This document shows, one piece after another, positions 1-8,385 of a DNA stretch of 64,000 nucleotides. Location: the NCBI RefSeq assembly GCF_004569295.1, contig NZ_SPQC01000004.1:25408-89407 (forward strand), in the 5' to 3' direction. The stretch comes from Rothia nasimurium. Lineage in GTDB: Bacteria; Actinomycetota; Actinomycetes; Actinomycetales; Micrococcaceae. A model generated the notes under the pieces. That model worked only from the letters and a program-made list of their open reading frames with translations. It was not told where the DNA came from and did not search any database. Each line of letters opens with the position of its first letter. Position 1 is the first letter of the stretch. A program made the position numbers and the translations under genes.

Positions 1-187
1 GTGCGATAGCCAGGGCTGCGGGGCCTTCACCCGCTGATTTGACCTCCCAGCCAATCATTTTGAGTGCCACACTGACTAGCTCTTCGAGCATGAGCTCATC
101 GTCTACCACGAGGGCGCGGATGGGCGACCCGTCGGGGTGTTCAAGGGCCGGAAGGTTCTTGGCGATATCGGTTGCTGTGCTGCTCAT
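1..187 (-). CDS. Response regulator, N-terminal part (runs off the left edge)
   Basis: The minus-strand frame from the ATG at 185-187 encodes about 62 residues before the window ends. After a short polar leader comes IRALVVDDELMLEELVSVAL, a typical start of a CheY-like receiver domain: the hydrophobic first strand followed by the acidic DDE cluster that binds Mg2+ near the phosphoacceptor. The following IGWEVKSAGEGPAAL is characteristic of the second helix and strand of OmpR/PhoP-type regulators. The phosphoacceptor Asp and any DNA-binding domain lie outside the window, so the subfamily is inferred. The partner kinase is not visible. Confidence 0.75.
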   Translation of the reverse strand, partial: MSSTATDIAKNLPALEHPDGSPIRALVVDDELMLEELVSVALKMIGWEVKSAGEGPAALAIA

Positions 188-471
188 ACTTCTAAGGGTA
201 GCTAACCGCGGGAGTTTAGGGGTACCTTAATCGCTATTTGGGGGCTTTGGGAGCTGTTTTCACAGGCGATTCTTATGCGAGTGTGAGCGGGAGCAAACTG
301 GAAGCGGGGGTCCTTATAGAAGCAAGTGAGAGGCTGTTTTGTGTCGCATGAATGACACAGAGATGTAATGTTTCACAAAGACCTGCCATTATGAGCACCG
401 CGGGTTTATTTCCTGGACTTCATCGGGTAGAGTTTTGAGCAGGCTGTCAATTGTTTATTTTTGAAGAAACT

Positions 472-632
472 TTATGACGGGTTGCCTAGAGGCTTTCTAA
501 GTTTGAGTTGAATGAACCACCTCGCAACTCGTTAGACGGGCTCGCGTTGATGGTTGTGGTTCCCCTCAGCGCGAGCCTCTCTACAGCAAAGGGTCTTGCC
601 CCGCAGATGCGGGAGCAAGACCCTTTCTTTTT
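472..632 (+). ncRNA. Candidate small RNA with intrinsic terminator
   Basis: Between the divergent response regulator and the 3' end of brnQ there is no credible reading frame. Three consecutive stem-loops are visible: GAGTTG/CAACTC around 506-530, GGCTCGCG (539-546) with CGCGAGCC (570-577) enclosing a GU-rich loop with a run of four C, and a very stable terminator (588-626) followed by a T-rich stretch on the plus strand. TTGTTT near 450 and TATGAC near 473 could be a weak promoter. A leaderless decayed gene is an alternative. No known RNA family was recognised. Confidence 0.25.
588..632 (+). terminator. Strong intrinsic terminator hairpin
   Basis: Perfect 12-bp stem AAAGGGTCTTGC (588-599) / GCAAGACCCTTT (615-626), with an inner CCCGCA/TGCGGG stem, then CTTTTT on the plus strand. 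It lies downstream of brnQ on the other strand, but the T-run is only on the plus strand. Confidence 0.7.
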
Positions 633-663
633 GCCCTCCTAAGGGGCCGGTGCGGTGCCCGAC

Positions 664-2001
664 TTAGCGGGCGGACGCGCGGCGGTGCTGTACCAGGTCG
701 ATGGTGGCACCGATGAGGGCGGCAATCAGAGTGGGTACGAACCAGCCCAGGTCGTAGGCGTGGGCGGGTGCCCAGCCGATGAGGGGCTCGATAATGCTGG
801 AGCCAACCCCCTGGGAGTTGAGGGTCATGAGCAGGGCCCAAATCACCGAGACCAGCAGGGCGAAGCGGTGGGTGAGGTTCACCCAGGGGGCGCGCAGGGC
901 AGCCTCAAGGAGGGTGAGGACGACCAGGGTCAGGGCTGGCGGGTAGAGGGTAGTGATGATGGGGATAGCGAAGCTCATCAGCCCTTCAAGGCCGAAAGAG
1001 GCCAGCACGAAGGCAATCAGGGTGAAGATGATAGCCCAGGTACGGTAGGAGACCGAGGGAACCAGCTTGTTGAAGAAGGAGCTGGTTGCGCCGATGAGGC
1101 CCACCGAAGTGGTCAGGCAAGCTAGCATCACAATGAGGCCGAAGACGACGGCACCGGGGCCGCCCATGGTCTGGGCTGCAGCGTCGGTGAGCAGGGCTGC
1201 GCCGTCCTTGTAGCCCTGGCCGTCCGCGATGTGCTCGCCAATGTAGCCCAGGCCCAGGTAGACCGCACCCAGTAGCAGACCAGCAATACCGCCAGCCAGG
1301 GCGACGCTGCGGAGCATTTCGGTGCGTCCGCTGATGCCCTTTTCGCGCAGGGAGGCAATCACAATGATGCCGAAGGCCAGACCTGCCAGGGAGTCCATGG
1401 TCATGTAGCCGTTGACGAAGCCGGTGGCAAAAGCGCCGGTGGCATAGTCTTCAGTCGGTGCAGCCGAGGGGGTGCGCAGGGTAATGAAGCTCATCACGAC
1501 CAGCACGCCCAGCAGGATCACCAGGGCGGGAGTCAGGTACTTACCCAGGGTGTCGACGATGCCGATGGGGTTCATAGCCAGCAGGTAGGAGACACCAAAG
1601 AAGACAGCAGAGAAGATGAGGGTAGGCACCATGCCGTCCACCGACAAGTAGGGGTCTACGGCCATGGCGTAGCTGACGGTGCCGGTGCGCGGCAGGGCGT
1701 AGAGGGCGCCGATGGAGAGGTAGACCAGGGGCGGGAAGATGAGGGCGAAGATTTTTCCGCCACGGGCCGCCAAATCTTGCAGGTCGCGGCCGGTGACGGC
1801 GAGCGCGATAACGGCCAAGATAGGCATGAGGACGCCGGTCACCAGGAAGCCTGCGATGGCGGGGGTGAAGTTTCCACCGGCTTCTGCACCGAGCATGGCG
1901 GGGAAGATGAGGTTGCCTGCGCCGAAGAACATGGAGAACAGCATGAGGGCTGTGACCACGATGCTGATGAGCGGTGATGATTTAGTGGGTGCTGAATTCA
2001 T
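664..2001 (-). CDS. brnQ: Branched-chain amino acid:cation symporter, BrnQ family
   Basis: A 445-residue, almost wholly hydrophobic protein with about 12 membrane helices. It has the LIVCS-family N-terminal signature FSMFFGAGNLIFPAMLG at roughly residues 22-38. Family members import leucine, isoleucine and valine with Na+ or H+ across the cytoplasmic membrane. Length and start are normal for BrnQ; the ATG at 2001 directly opens the first helix. It stands alone, divergent from the antiterminator gene at 2157, and ends before the hairpin at 588-626. Substrate assignment rests on family membership. Confidence 0.9.
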   Translation of the reverse strand: MNSAPTKSSPLISIVVTALMLFSMFFGAGNLIFPAMLGAEAGGNFTPAIAGFLVTGVLMPILAVIALAVTGRDLQDLAARGGKIFALIFPPLVYLSIGALYALPRTGTVSYAMAVDPYLSVDGMVPTLIFSAVFFGVSYLLAMNPIGIVDTLGKYLTPALVILLGVLVVMSFITLRTPSAAPTEDYATGAFATGFVNGYMTMDSLAGLAFGIIVIASLREKGISGRTEMLRSVALAGGIAGLLLGAVYLGLGYIGEHIADGQGYKDGAALLTDAAAQTMGGPGAVVFGLIVMLACLTTSVGLIGATSSFFNKLVPSVSYRTWAIIFTLIAFVLASFGLEGLMSFAIPIITTLYPPALTLVVLTLLEAALRAPWVNLTHRFALLVSVIWALLMTLNSQGVGSSIIEPLIGWAPAHAYDLGWFVPTLIAALIGATIDLVQHRRASAR

Positions 2002-2156
2002 AAGTGTGGGGGGTAGTTCTCTATTCGTACGAAAGGGTTTAGTTTACTCCTCTTTATTGGGTGGGTTGCGGGCGAGTGGGGCCCGCGGGTGGCAGTGGGT
2101 CGGTAGACTAGTAAGGATATTCGCGCGTTTTGAACCTGAGGCGAAAGGGGGTCACG

Positions 2157-3008
2157 TTGCGCATTTCACGTATTTATAACAACAATGTGGCTCTGGCTCA
2201 GACCTATACGGGCGAGCAGATGGTGGTTATCGGTCGCGGCTTAGCGTTTGGTAAGCGCAAGGGCGACATGGTTGACCCCACCTTCATTGAGCAGACCTTC
2301 GTGCCGGAGCACGGCACCCCCGATGAGCATTTGGCGGGGTCGCTGGCGAAGATTCCGTCTGAGATTCTGGGTTTGGCGACCGAGCTTGAATTTTTGGTCA
2401 AGGCCGAGGGTATTACCATTTCTCATTCCTTTATTGTTCCGGTGGCTGACCATATTAGTTATGCGGTGGTTCGGGCCCGGGAGGGGCTGGCGGTGGATTA
2501 CCCGCTGGCTCTTGAGGTGTCCCAGCTCTACCCGCAGGAGGTTCGGTTTGGCCACCGGGCACTGGAGCTGGTCAAGGAGCGTCTAGGGGTTGAGCTGCCT
2601 GAAATTGAGGCGATTCCCCTGGCTATGCATCTGGTGAATTCGCAGTTTGCCTCGGAAGATATGGGCGGCACCTACCGCATGACCGAGGTTTTTGCCCAGA
2701 TTTTTGAGGTGATTGGGGCCAGCTTTGGCGGCCCGGTGGATCGTTCACTGATGAGCGCTGCCCGCTTCGTCACGCACCTGCGCTATCTCTTTGTACGCGC
2801 GGGCGCTGCCCAGACCGCGGACGCCGGCACGAGCGTCCCCCTGCTCCTTGAGAGTTTGAAGGACGCCCACCCCCGCGCCTTTGCTACGGCGGTGAAGGTG
2901 AAGCTGGTGCTTGAGATGCATCTGGAGCAGAACCTGACCGATGATGAGCTGACCTATCTGACGATTCATATCGCCCGCCTGGCCCGGGACCAGTACGGAA
3001 CCTCCTAA
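2157..3008 (+). CDS. BglG/LicT-type transcriptional antiterminator
   Basis: Family members bind a ribonucleic antiterminator hairpin in a nascent mRNA and are switched by PTS phosphorylation. The N-terminal MRISRIYNNNVALAQ is the start of a CAT RNA-binding domain; two PRD domains follow. The usual histidines are visible: ADHISYAV and GHRAL in PRD1, THLRYLF and LTIHIARLAR in PRD2. I place the start at TTG 2157 rather than the upstream in-frame TTG at 2130, because 2157 has a GGGGG Shine-Dalgarno about five bases upstream and gives the canonical N-terminus (283 residues). No PTS gene or matching RNA hairpin is seen nearby, so the target is probably elsewhere. Confidence 0.9.
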   Translation: MRISRIYNNNVALAQTYTGEQMVVIGRGLAFGKRKGDMVDPTFIEQTFVPEHGTPDEHLAGSLAKIPSEILGLATELEFLVKAEGITISHSFIVPVADHISYAVVRAREGLAVDYPLALEVSQLYPQEVRFGHRALELVKERLGVELPEIEAIPLAMHLVNSQFASEDMGGTYRMTEVFAQIFEVIGASFGGPVDRSLMSAARFVTHLRYLFVRAGAAQTADAGTSVPLLLESLKDAHPRAFATAVKVKLVLEMHLEQNLTDDELTYLTIHIARLARDQYGTS

Positions 3009-3077
3009 CGGCGTCCGCCCTATTCTTTTTCTCTTCACCCCGAGATAATCCCTAGGGTCATGAGAGAAAGAGTAGGG

Positions 3078-4001
3078 TCATTGGTCTGTTGCCCGGACGC
3101 CGAGGTGACGCAACCTCGAGATCAACAGTTCCGGGCGCTGCGCCAGGTCACCCCAGGTGGCACGAATAACCGTCCACCCCGCCAGTTCTAATTCCCGTTG
3201 CCGCAGCGCATCATTGCGTAGCTGCTCACCGGTTGCCCGGTAGGCTCCGTAATACTTGTGCAGACCGTCCACCTCAAGAAGCAGTTTAAGGTGGGGCCAG
3301 GCAAAATCAGCACGGTACAGGCGCCCGGACGGGGTAATAATTTCAAACTGTTGAATAGGCTGCTCGATACCTCCCTGATAGAGACGAAGCCTGGCAAAAG
3401 ACTCTAGAGGGGATTCGCTCAGCGGGCTCATCAGAGCAGCCACAACACGTAATTTCTGGGAGCCTCGCCCCGCACAGTGTTCAAGCTCTTCTCGTGCAGT
3501 GTCGAGTTCAAGATTCCCGTGTTTTAAAAAGAAATCTGCGATAGCTAGCGACTCTTGCAGAGGCATGGTTTTTCCGCAGTCTATGACGGTTGTGAGCGGG
3601 TTCGTGACTCTAACTCCGCCTAAATCAGTAGCCAGGGAACATTCTTTTACCTTATGGCTATGCAGGATTGCCTGTGGGTGCCCCGACTTATTGATACCCA
3701 AGAGGGAAAGGTGCACTTTAGGGGGTAGGGCCATCAGCGGCGCACCCCACAGCAGGGCGGCTGACTGATGACTCACTACGGCTGTGGGGCGGGTTTTCTG
3801 AAGGGCTACCGTCACAGCTTTGGCTCGGTCGCTGCCTGTGCAGTGTCGTGCGATATCACCTTTGAGATAGACCCCGCGGGTCAGGCGTATAAGCTCGCCT
3901 CTACGGTGCTTCGCACTGATGAGGTTGTTGCTCATGCCTGCTTCTTTGAGTTCGCGGTGAGTGTGCATCGCTGAACAGATGTGTGAGAGGTTGAGTTCCA
4001 T
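3078..4001 (-). CDS. AbiEi-type HTH protein with C-terminal DUF559/Vsr-like nuclease fold
   Basis: About 307 residues from the ATG at 3999-4001, which gives the natural N-terminus MELNLSHIC; the frame extends further upstream without a ribosome site. The N-terminal third resembles the winged-helix of type IV antitoxins (LIRLTRGVYLKG), and the middle has VVSHQSAALLWGAPL, typical of AbiEi-like proteins. The C-terminal part (ESFARLRLYQGGI, YRADFAWPHLKLLLEVDG, WTVIRATWGDL) matches the DUF559 restriction-endonuclease-like fold. No AbiEii nucleotidyltransferase partner lies beside it, as is common for solitary actinobacterial members, so a working toxin-antitoxin pair cannot be claimed. Confidence 0.7.
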   Translation of the reverse strand: MELNLSHICSAMHTHRELKEAGMSNNLISAKHRRGELIRLTRGVYLKGDIARHCTGSDRAKAVTVALQKTRPTAVVSHQSAALLWGAPLMALPPKVHLSLLGINKSGHPQAILHSHKVKECSLATDLGGVRVTNPLTTVIDCGKTMPLQESLAIADFFLKHGNLELDTAREELEHCAGRGSQKLRVVAALMSPLSESPLESFARLRLYQGGIEQPIQQFEIITPSGRLYRADFAWPHLKLLLEVDGLHKYYGAYRATGEQLRNDALRQRELELAGWTVIRATWGDLAQRPELLISRLRHLGVRATDQ

Positions 4002-4053
4002 GCCGCTACTGTGGCAAAAAGGTGCGGGTGCTTCAAGTGACCCCACGTGCACC

Positions 4054-4096
4054 TGTGGATAACCCTTATTTTCGCTCGTCAGATGCCTGTGGACAA
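4054..4096. other. Pair of DnaA-box-like 9-mers outside oriC
   Basis: TGTGGATAA at 4054-4062 is a perfect reverse-complement DnaA box, and TGTGGACAA at 4088-4096 is the high-GC variant. They lie between the divergent genes starting at 4001 (minus) and 4108 (plus), about 27 kb from the dnaA-dnaN gap. They may titrate DnaA or regulate locally; this is inferred from the motif only. Confidence 0.4.
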
Positions 4097-4107
4097 GAAG
4101 ACACGAG

Positions 4108-4296
4108 ATGGCCTCTACATCGTCACAAAGAATAGGGCGGCAGGTCTTCAAAGAAGCCACCCCGGTCTATACCCACGAGGTGCAGTGCACGGTCTTTGAG
4201 GGGCTAGACCCCGACATCGCCCGGGCCCAGGCCCACTTTTCCCGCAGTGTGCTCGGCAAGGTTGCCTACCCCGAGCGCAGGCGGGTAAGAGCCTAG
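4108..4296 (+). CDS. Short hypothetical protein
   Basis: A 62-residue frame with codon choice like the host from about codon 10 onward, and a good terminator 11 bases past its stop codon. The protein is polar and Arg-rich at its end, with no recognisable domain, signal or membrane segment. No strong Shine-Dalgarno precedes the ATG (only AAGAAG). It may be a genuine small gene or the 3' remnant of a longer one. It is divergent from the AbiEi-like gene, across the two DnaA-like boxes. Confidence 0.35.
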   Translation: MASTSSQRIGRQVFKEATPVYTHEVQCTVFEGLDPDIARAQAHFSRSVLGKVAYPERRRVRA

Positions 4297-4306
4297 AAGA
4301 TACACA

Positions 4307-4367
4307 GAGGGGCGGACGCCTGTAAGCGTCCGCCCCTCGTCTTTGCTCTGCCGGTAGGCAGAGCAAA
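4307..4367. terminator. Two adjacent terminator hairpins
   Basis: First stem GAGGGGCGGACGC (4307-4319) / GCGTCCGCCCCTC (4326-4338), followed by GTCTTTG. Second stem TTTGCTCTGCC (4342-4352) / GGCAGAGCAAA (4357-4367). They sit between a plus-strand small ORF and the 3' end of the minus-strand gene at 4381. The first arm carries the GCGGACGC motif that recurs through the window. Confidence 0.65.
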
Positions 4368-4380
4368 AAATTTTAGATTT

Positions 4381-4617
4381 TTACTGCTGGTCGGCAGAAC
4401 CGGGCTTCTGGCCCTTGGGGATGACCCCAACCCGCTGGGCCTTGTAGAGCTGCTCGCGGTTGGCAAGTACCACCAGGGCCAGGGCGTTGAGGGCCAGGCC
4501 GATGATGAAGATAATCCAGCCAATCACCATCAGGGCGGTACCGCTCAGAATCGCACCAACAATCAGGGCAGCAACGGAAACCAGGTAGGCGGGGGAGAGA
4601 AGAAAGCGGGTATCCAT
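4381..4617 (-). CDS. Small two-helix membrane protein (paralog of upstream gene)
   Basis: A 78-residue protein starting MDTRFLLSPAYLVSVAAL, with two membrane helices (about residues 9-29 and 31-52) and a short basic tail. The neighbour upstream begins MDTKDLSPAYLTSLAALF and has the same two-helix plan, so the two are tandem duplicates 18 bases apart on the same strand and probably one transcript. I recognise no family or function. Confidence 0.6.
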   Translation of the reverse strand: MDTRFLLSPAYLVSVAALIVGAILSGTALMVIGWIIFIIGLALNALALVVLANREQLYKAQRVGVIPKGQKPGSADQQ

Positions 4618-4635
4618 GGGATCCTCTCGGTGGTT

Positions 4636-5022
4636 CTAGCGGACGTGCGGGCGCGGGGCGCGGGAGCGGAAGATACGCTCGTCGCTGGAGGCAGCAGCAC
4701 TTGGGGCTGCGGCTGAGACCAGGGGCTGGGACTCGGTAATGGCCTCGGGCTCGTAGAGGTAGGGGTCAGAGGGCGCGCCCTCTTCTTCTTCATACTCTAC
4801 CTGGGCGTCGGCGTCCGCACCGGCGATCATAGCGGGCAGGGGCCCGCCCTTGAGGCGCTGTACCATCACCAGGGTGGCAAAGACGTTCAGGCCCATACCT
4901 GCCAGCAGCGCGACCCAACCCAGCACGGATACCCAGGTGGAACTCGCACCCACCATTAGAGCGCCTGCAAAAAGGGCTGCGAGGGAGGTGAGATATGCCG
5001 GGGAGAGGTCTTTGGTGTCCAT
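4636..5022 (-). CDS. Small two-helix membrane protein with acidic C-terminal tail
   Basis: About 128 residues from the ATG at 5020-5022; the longer frame upstream has no ribosome site and no helix. Two membrane helices (about residues 9-29 and 33-53) are followed by a polar, Glu-rich then Ala/Ser-rich tail of about 70 residues ending in an Arg-rich stretch. The N-terminal half is paralogous to the 78-residue protein immediately downstream; only the tail differs. Function is unknown. Confidence 0.6.
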   Translation of the reverse strand: MDTKDLSPAYLTSLAALFAGALMVGASSTWVSVLGWVALLAGMGLNVFATLVMVQRLKGGPLPAMIAGADADAQVEYEEEEGAPSDPYLYEPEAITESQPLVSAAAPSAAASSDERIFRSRAPRPHVR

Positions 5023-5205
5023 TAGTCCTGATTCTGTGAGAAAACCTAATATTCTAATTTCAGAATATATTGCCTGCGTGCCCACCCATCCTGAGAAGCC
5101 CGCGTCAACCTGGGGCCCACATAGGCCTATAGCGGAATAAGCACTTACCCATAGTAGGTGATGATTCTGCAAATTTCTTGAGTATCACCTAGCCGGTGCC
5201 TCGAA

Positions 5206-6981
5206 TCACTCCCGCTCGCGGGCATCCGCACCACCAACTACAGGCAGCTGGCGGGTTGCGACCCGCAGGGCCTCATCGTCCAGCTCCTTTTGGGCCGAGA
5301 TAATGCGCATCTCGGTGGTCTTAAAGAGCTGCTCCGCCTTCTCACGGTCCAGCTTGTGCTCGCCGCTGATGAAGGACTTATGCAGCGACATGGTGAGCGC
5401 CCCGGGGCCCTGCTCCATGGCGTCCTGGGCCTGCACCTGCACGTCAATCTGGTAGAGCACGCTGCTCACCACTTCGTAGTCGTACTTGTTGCGCACATCG
5501 AGCACCGCAGCCTGGGCAGCCAGCACCGATTTCTGCCGCACCAGGTTCATGAACTCGCGCTGACGCTGACGTTCAGCCCAGCGCTCCTGGAAGTCACCGG
5601 TCTTCTGGCCCTCCTCGATACGGTCCATCATGCTGGTGACCACGTGCTTGAGCTGCTCGAAGGACTGCAAATCCCCACTCTCAGCAACCGTCTTATACAT
5701 AGACTCCCACATGGCCCGCTGGGCAATCTGCAAGAGCTCCTGCTCCTCGTGGTCGTCCTTTTCAGCCGTGGCGCTCACACCCAGCACCCGCACCAGCCAG
5801 GGCAGGGTCAGGCCGGGGAAGACCATGGTGAAGAAGAGGACGGTCAGCACGATAAAGACAGCCTCGGTGCGCAGGCCGTCGGCCATCTCGGGCAGGCTCA
5901 GCGCCAGGGCAAGAGTGACCAGACCGCGCATACCGGCCCAGGTCATCACCAACACCTCAGCAAAAGAGCGCGGGGTGGTGCGGCGGGAGCCCCGCCAGCG
6001 GCCCCACAGCCACATGCCGGTCAGCCAGGCCAGGCGCGTACCGATAGCAACGGCCGAGATGAGCACTCCGTGCCAAATCATGGTCAGCACGTTACTGTCT
6101 GCGCTGTAGAGCAGCTCGCCGGCCTGCAGGCCGATGAGGCCAAAGGCCAGGCCGGTCGCGAGCATTTCAAGCACGTTCCAGAAGGCGGTGTTAGCTAGGC
6201 GCTCTTCAGCGGTGAGGTCGGCGCTGTAGCTGGCCATCTGAATTGCCGCAATCACCACGGCTACCACACCCGAGGCGTGCAGCTCTTCGGCGATGATGTA
6301 AACACCGAAGGGAATGACCAGGGTTAGCGCGCTGCGCGCCACAGTGTCGGAAAGGTTGCGGCGCAGCAGGCTACCGCCCCAGCCCAGGGCTAGGCCCAGG
6401 GCCACAGCAACGAGAGCGCTATAGGCGAAACTGCCGAGGGCAGAGAGGGGCTGGGGGTCAGTGCCAGCGGTCAGGGCAGCGAGAGCGATTTGAAAGAGCA
6501 CCAGAGATACGGCGTCGTTGAAGATGCCCTCGGTCTGCAGGTTGGAGATGACGCGGCGGGGAATACCCACCGGCTCAGCCACAGCTTCTACCGCCACAGG
6601 GTCGGGCGGGGCGACGGCCGCACCGATAGCCAGTGCCAGGGCGATGCTAATGCCGGGCACAATCATCCAGGTAGCCCACCCCACCACCAGGGCAGAGACA
6701 GCGGTCAGGGCAATGGAATAAATCAGGACGCTGCGCCAGCTTCTGCGCAGCATGCCCCACGAGACGCGCTGGCCAATAGCCCACAGCAGGGGCGGCAGGA
6801 AGATGGGCAGAATAATCTCGGGCTCAATGTGCAGGCTGGGCATCTGCGGAATCACGATGACCACGGCAGTCACCAGCGTCAGCAGCACGGGCCAGGGCAA
6901 GTTTAGCCTGTCTCCCACGCTCACCAGCACCACCGTCGCCAGCAACAGCACCACAATCACAATGAGGACTTCCACGCCCAC
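5206..6981 (-). CDS. Na+/H+ antiporter, CPA1 (NhaP/YjcE-like) family
   Basis: 591 residues: about 12 membrane helices, then a cytoplasmic tail of roughly 170 residues. Family motifs are intact: IILPIFLPPLLW in an early helix, AAVAPPDPVAVEAV (about 140-153) and NLQTEGIFNDAVSLVLF (about 165-182), which carry the conserved acidic/Asn pair of the ion site, and the Arg-containing MTWAGMRGLVTLALAL later. It should exchange internal Na+ (or K+) for external protons across the cytoplasmic membrane. The ATG at 6981 opens directly into helix 1. A second, gutted gene of the same superfamily lies at 54092-54892. Confidence 0.88.
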   Translation of the reverse strand: MGVEVLIVIVVLLLATVVLVSVGDRLNLPWPVLLTLVTAVVIVIPQMPSLHIEPEIILPIFLPPLLWAIGQRVSWGMLRRSWRSVLIYSIALTAVSALVVGWATWMIVPGISIALALAIGAAVAPPDPVAVEAVAEPVGIPRRVISNLQTEGIFNDAVSLVLFQIALAALTAGTDPQPLSALGSFAYSALVAVALGLALGWGGSLLRRNLSDTVARSALTLVIPFGVYIIAEELHASGVVAVVIAAIQMASYSADLTAEERLANTAFWNVLEMLATGLAFGLIGLQAGELLYSADSNVLTMIWHGVLISAVAIGTRLAWLTGMWLWGRWRGSRRTTPRSFAEVLVMTWAGMRGLVTLALALSLPEMADGLRTEAVFIVLTVLFFTMVFPGLTLPWLVRVLGVSATAEKDDHEEQELLQIAQRAMWESMYKTVAESGDLQSFEQLKHVVTSMMDRIEEGQKTGDFQERWAERQRQREFMNLVRQKSVLAAQAAVLDVRNKYDYEVVSSVLYQIDVQVQAQDAMEQGPGALTMSLHKSFISGEHKLDREKAEQLFKTTEMRIISAQKELDDEALRVATRQLPVVGGADARERE

Positions 6982-7077
6982 CCCTTCACAACCAGCCTGA
7001 TGTACCAGCTTTTAACTCTAGTACCTCAACCTAGGGTGAACCTGTGCAGCAGGTGCGGTTTTGAGACGCCCGCTGGG

Positions 7078-8316
7078 CTAGAAGTTGGGGGTGGCGTCCG
7101 TCCCGACCCCGCGGCGGCGAATTTCGGGTACCAAGACCTCGGGAGCCCGCTGCCCACCAGCGGGGCGGACGCCGGCGTCCGCCTCCCCTGCGGACGGGTG
7201 GGTCCCGCAGGCCCCGGAGCTACACCCACCGCAGCCACCGGACGCCCCGCAGGGCGCGGGCGCAACAGCAGTTTCCTGGGCGAGGTCTACTCCGTGGGCG
7301 CGCAGGTAGTCTTCGTGTTCGGCGACCAGGTCACGGTCTTCGGCGCCGAGCACCACGAACCCGCCGTCCCGAATCATCTTCAGGTCGTCGAGGGCTGACT
7401 GACCGGTCGAGGTGAGATAGTCACCCAGGAAGAGGGAGTTGACCACGTGCAGGGCTAGGGGTTGCAGGGTGCGCAGGTGCATTTCGCGTCCGCCTGCCAT
7501 GCGGAGCTCCTTATCAGGGGCTACCAGACGCACGGTGGCGAGAATACGTAGGCAGCGCATGGGGGTGAGCTCCCAGGTGCCAGCCAGCGGGGTGCCCTCA
7601 AAGGGCATGAGGAAGTTGACGGGGATGGAGTCACCGTCCAGGTCACGCAGGGCGAAAATCGCATCGACCAGTTGCTCGTCGGTTTCCTTCATACCCACAA
7701 TCAGGCCGGAGCAGGCCGAGAGCCCGGCGCTCTGGGCCTTATCGACGGTGGCGAGGCGGTCGGCGTAGGTGTGGGTGGTGCAGATATCGGCGTAGTGGTC
7801 TTCGCTGGTGTTGAGGTTGTGGTTGTAGGCGTCCACCCCGGCCTGCTTGAGACGATCGGCCTGGCCGTCCTTGAGAATACCCAGGCAGGCGCAGACTTCC
7901 ACCTGGGGGTGTTCTTCTTTGAGGTCTTCGACCATGGTGGCAACGCGCTCGACGTCGCGGTCGGTGGGCCCCTTGCCCGAGGCGACCATGCAGACGCGGG
8001 AGGCTCCACCCGCGATGCCGTAGCCGGCCTGTTTGACGGCTTCATCGGTTTTGATCCAGGAGTATTTGAGCACTTCAGCTTCGGAGCCAAGGCGCTGGGA
8101 GCAGTAGGTGCAGTCTTCGGGGCAGAGGCCGGACTTGAGGTTGACCAGGTAGTTCACCTTGACGGTGTTCCCGAAGTAGTGGCGGCGCAGGCGGGAGGCG
8201 GCGTCGACGAGGGCGAAGGTTTCGGCGTCACTGGCGGTCAGGGCGGCAAACGCTTCGTCGCGGCTTGCGGGCTGGCCAGCCAGGGCGCGGTCGGCGATGG
8301 CAGAGAAGTCAATCAT
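7078..8316 (-). CDS. bioB: Biotin synthase with cysteine-rich C-terminal tail
   Basis: A radical-SAM enzyme that inserts sulfur into dethiobiotin, the last step of biotin synthesis. The [4Fe-4S] motif CPEDCTYC lies at about residues 65-72. The second-cluster ligands ([25 protein letters not shown]) and the [11 protein letters not shown] and [13 protein letters not shown] segments are present. From the ATG at 8314-8316 the protein has about 412 residues, some 60 more than typical; a GTG at 8331 is possible. The extra C-terminus has [16 protein letters not shown] (about 356-371) and a charged tail. A BioQ-like palindrome sits about 20 bases upstream, and the next gene upstream is a BioB paralog. 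Confidence 0.93.
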   Translation of the reverse strand: MIDFSAIADRALAGQPASRDEAFAALTASDAETFALVDAASRLRRHYFGNTVKVNYLVNLKSGLCPEDCTYCSQRLGSEAEVLKYSWIKTDEAVKQAGYGIAGGASRVCMVASGKGPTDRDVERVATMVEDLKEEHPQVEVCACLGILKDGQADRLKQAGVDAYNHNLNTSEDHYADICTTHTYADRLATVDKAQSAGLSACSGLIVGMKETDEQLVDAIFALRDLDGDSIPVNFLMPFEGTPLAGTWELTPMRCLRILATVRLVAPDKELRMAGGREMHLRTLQPLALHVVNSLFLGDYLTSTGQSALDDLKMIRDGGFVVLGAEDRDLVAEHEDYLRAHGVDLAQETAVAPAPCGASGGCGGCSSGACGTHPSAGEADAGVRPAGGQRAPEVLVPEIRRRGVGTDATPNF

Positions 8317-8337
8317 GGAACCAGTCAACACCGATTT

Positions 8338-8350
8338 TGAACGGTGTTCA
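8338..8350. promoter_or_regulatory. BioQ-type operator upstream of bioB
   Basis: TGAAC GGT GTTCA forms a perfect palindrome of the TGAAC-N3-GTTCA type reported for the actinobacterial biotin repressor BioQ; the flanks extend it to TTGAAC-GGT-GTTCAA. It lies just upstream of the bioB start, and a TetR-family gene of BioQ type is at 9246. The assignment combines the seen palindrome with literature knowledge recalled for Corynebacterium and Mycobacterium. Confidence 0.72.
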
Positions 8351-8385
8351 AATTGTTACTTCTCCCTACACAGCTCACAACAGCC

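Noticed and set aside
539..577. 6C RNA family for the C-rich loop
   Set aside because: The loop has only four consecutive C in one hairpin; the family needs two loops with at least six.
655..1125. Long frames antisense to brnQ, gyrA, gyrB, dnaA, nhaP and murJ
   Set aside because: They are shadows of high-GC genes, with Gln/His/Gly-rich nonsense translations and no ribosome sites.
4002..4160. N-terminal extension of the AbiEi-like protein
   Set aside because: The extension has no ribosome site, odd composition, and crosses two DnaA boxes; the ATG at 4001 gives the natural start.
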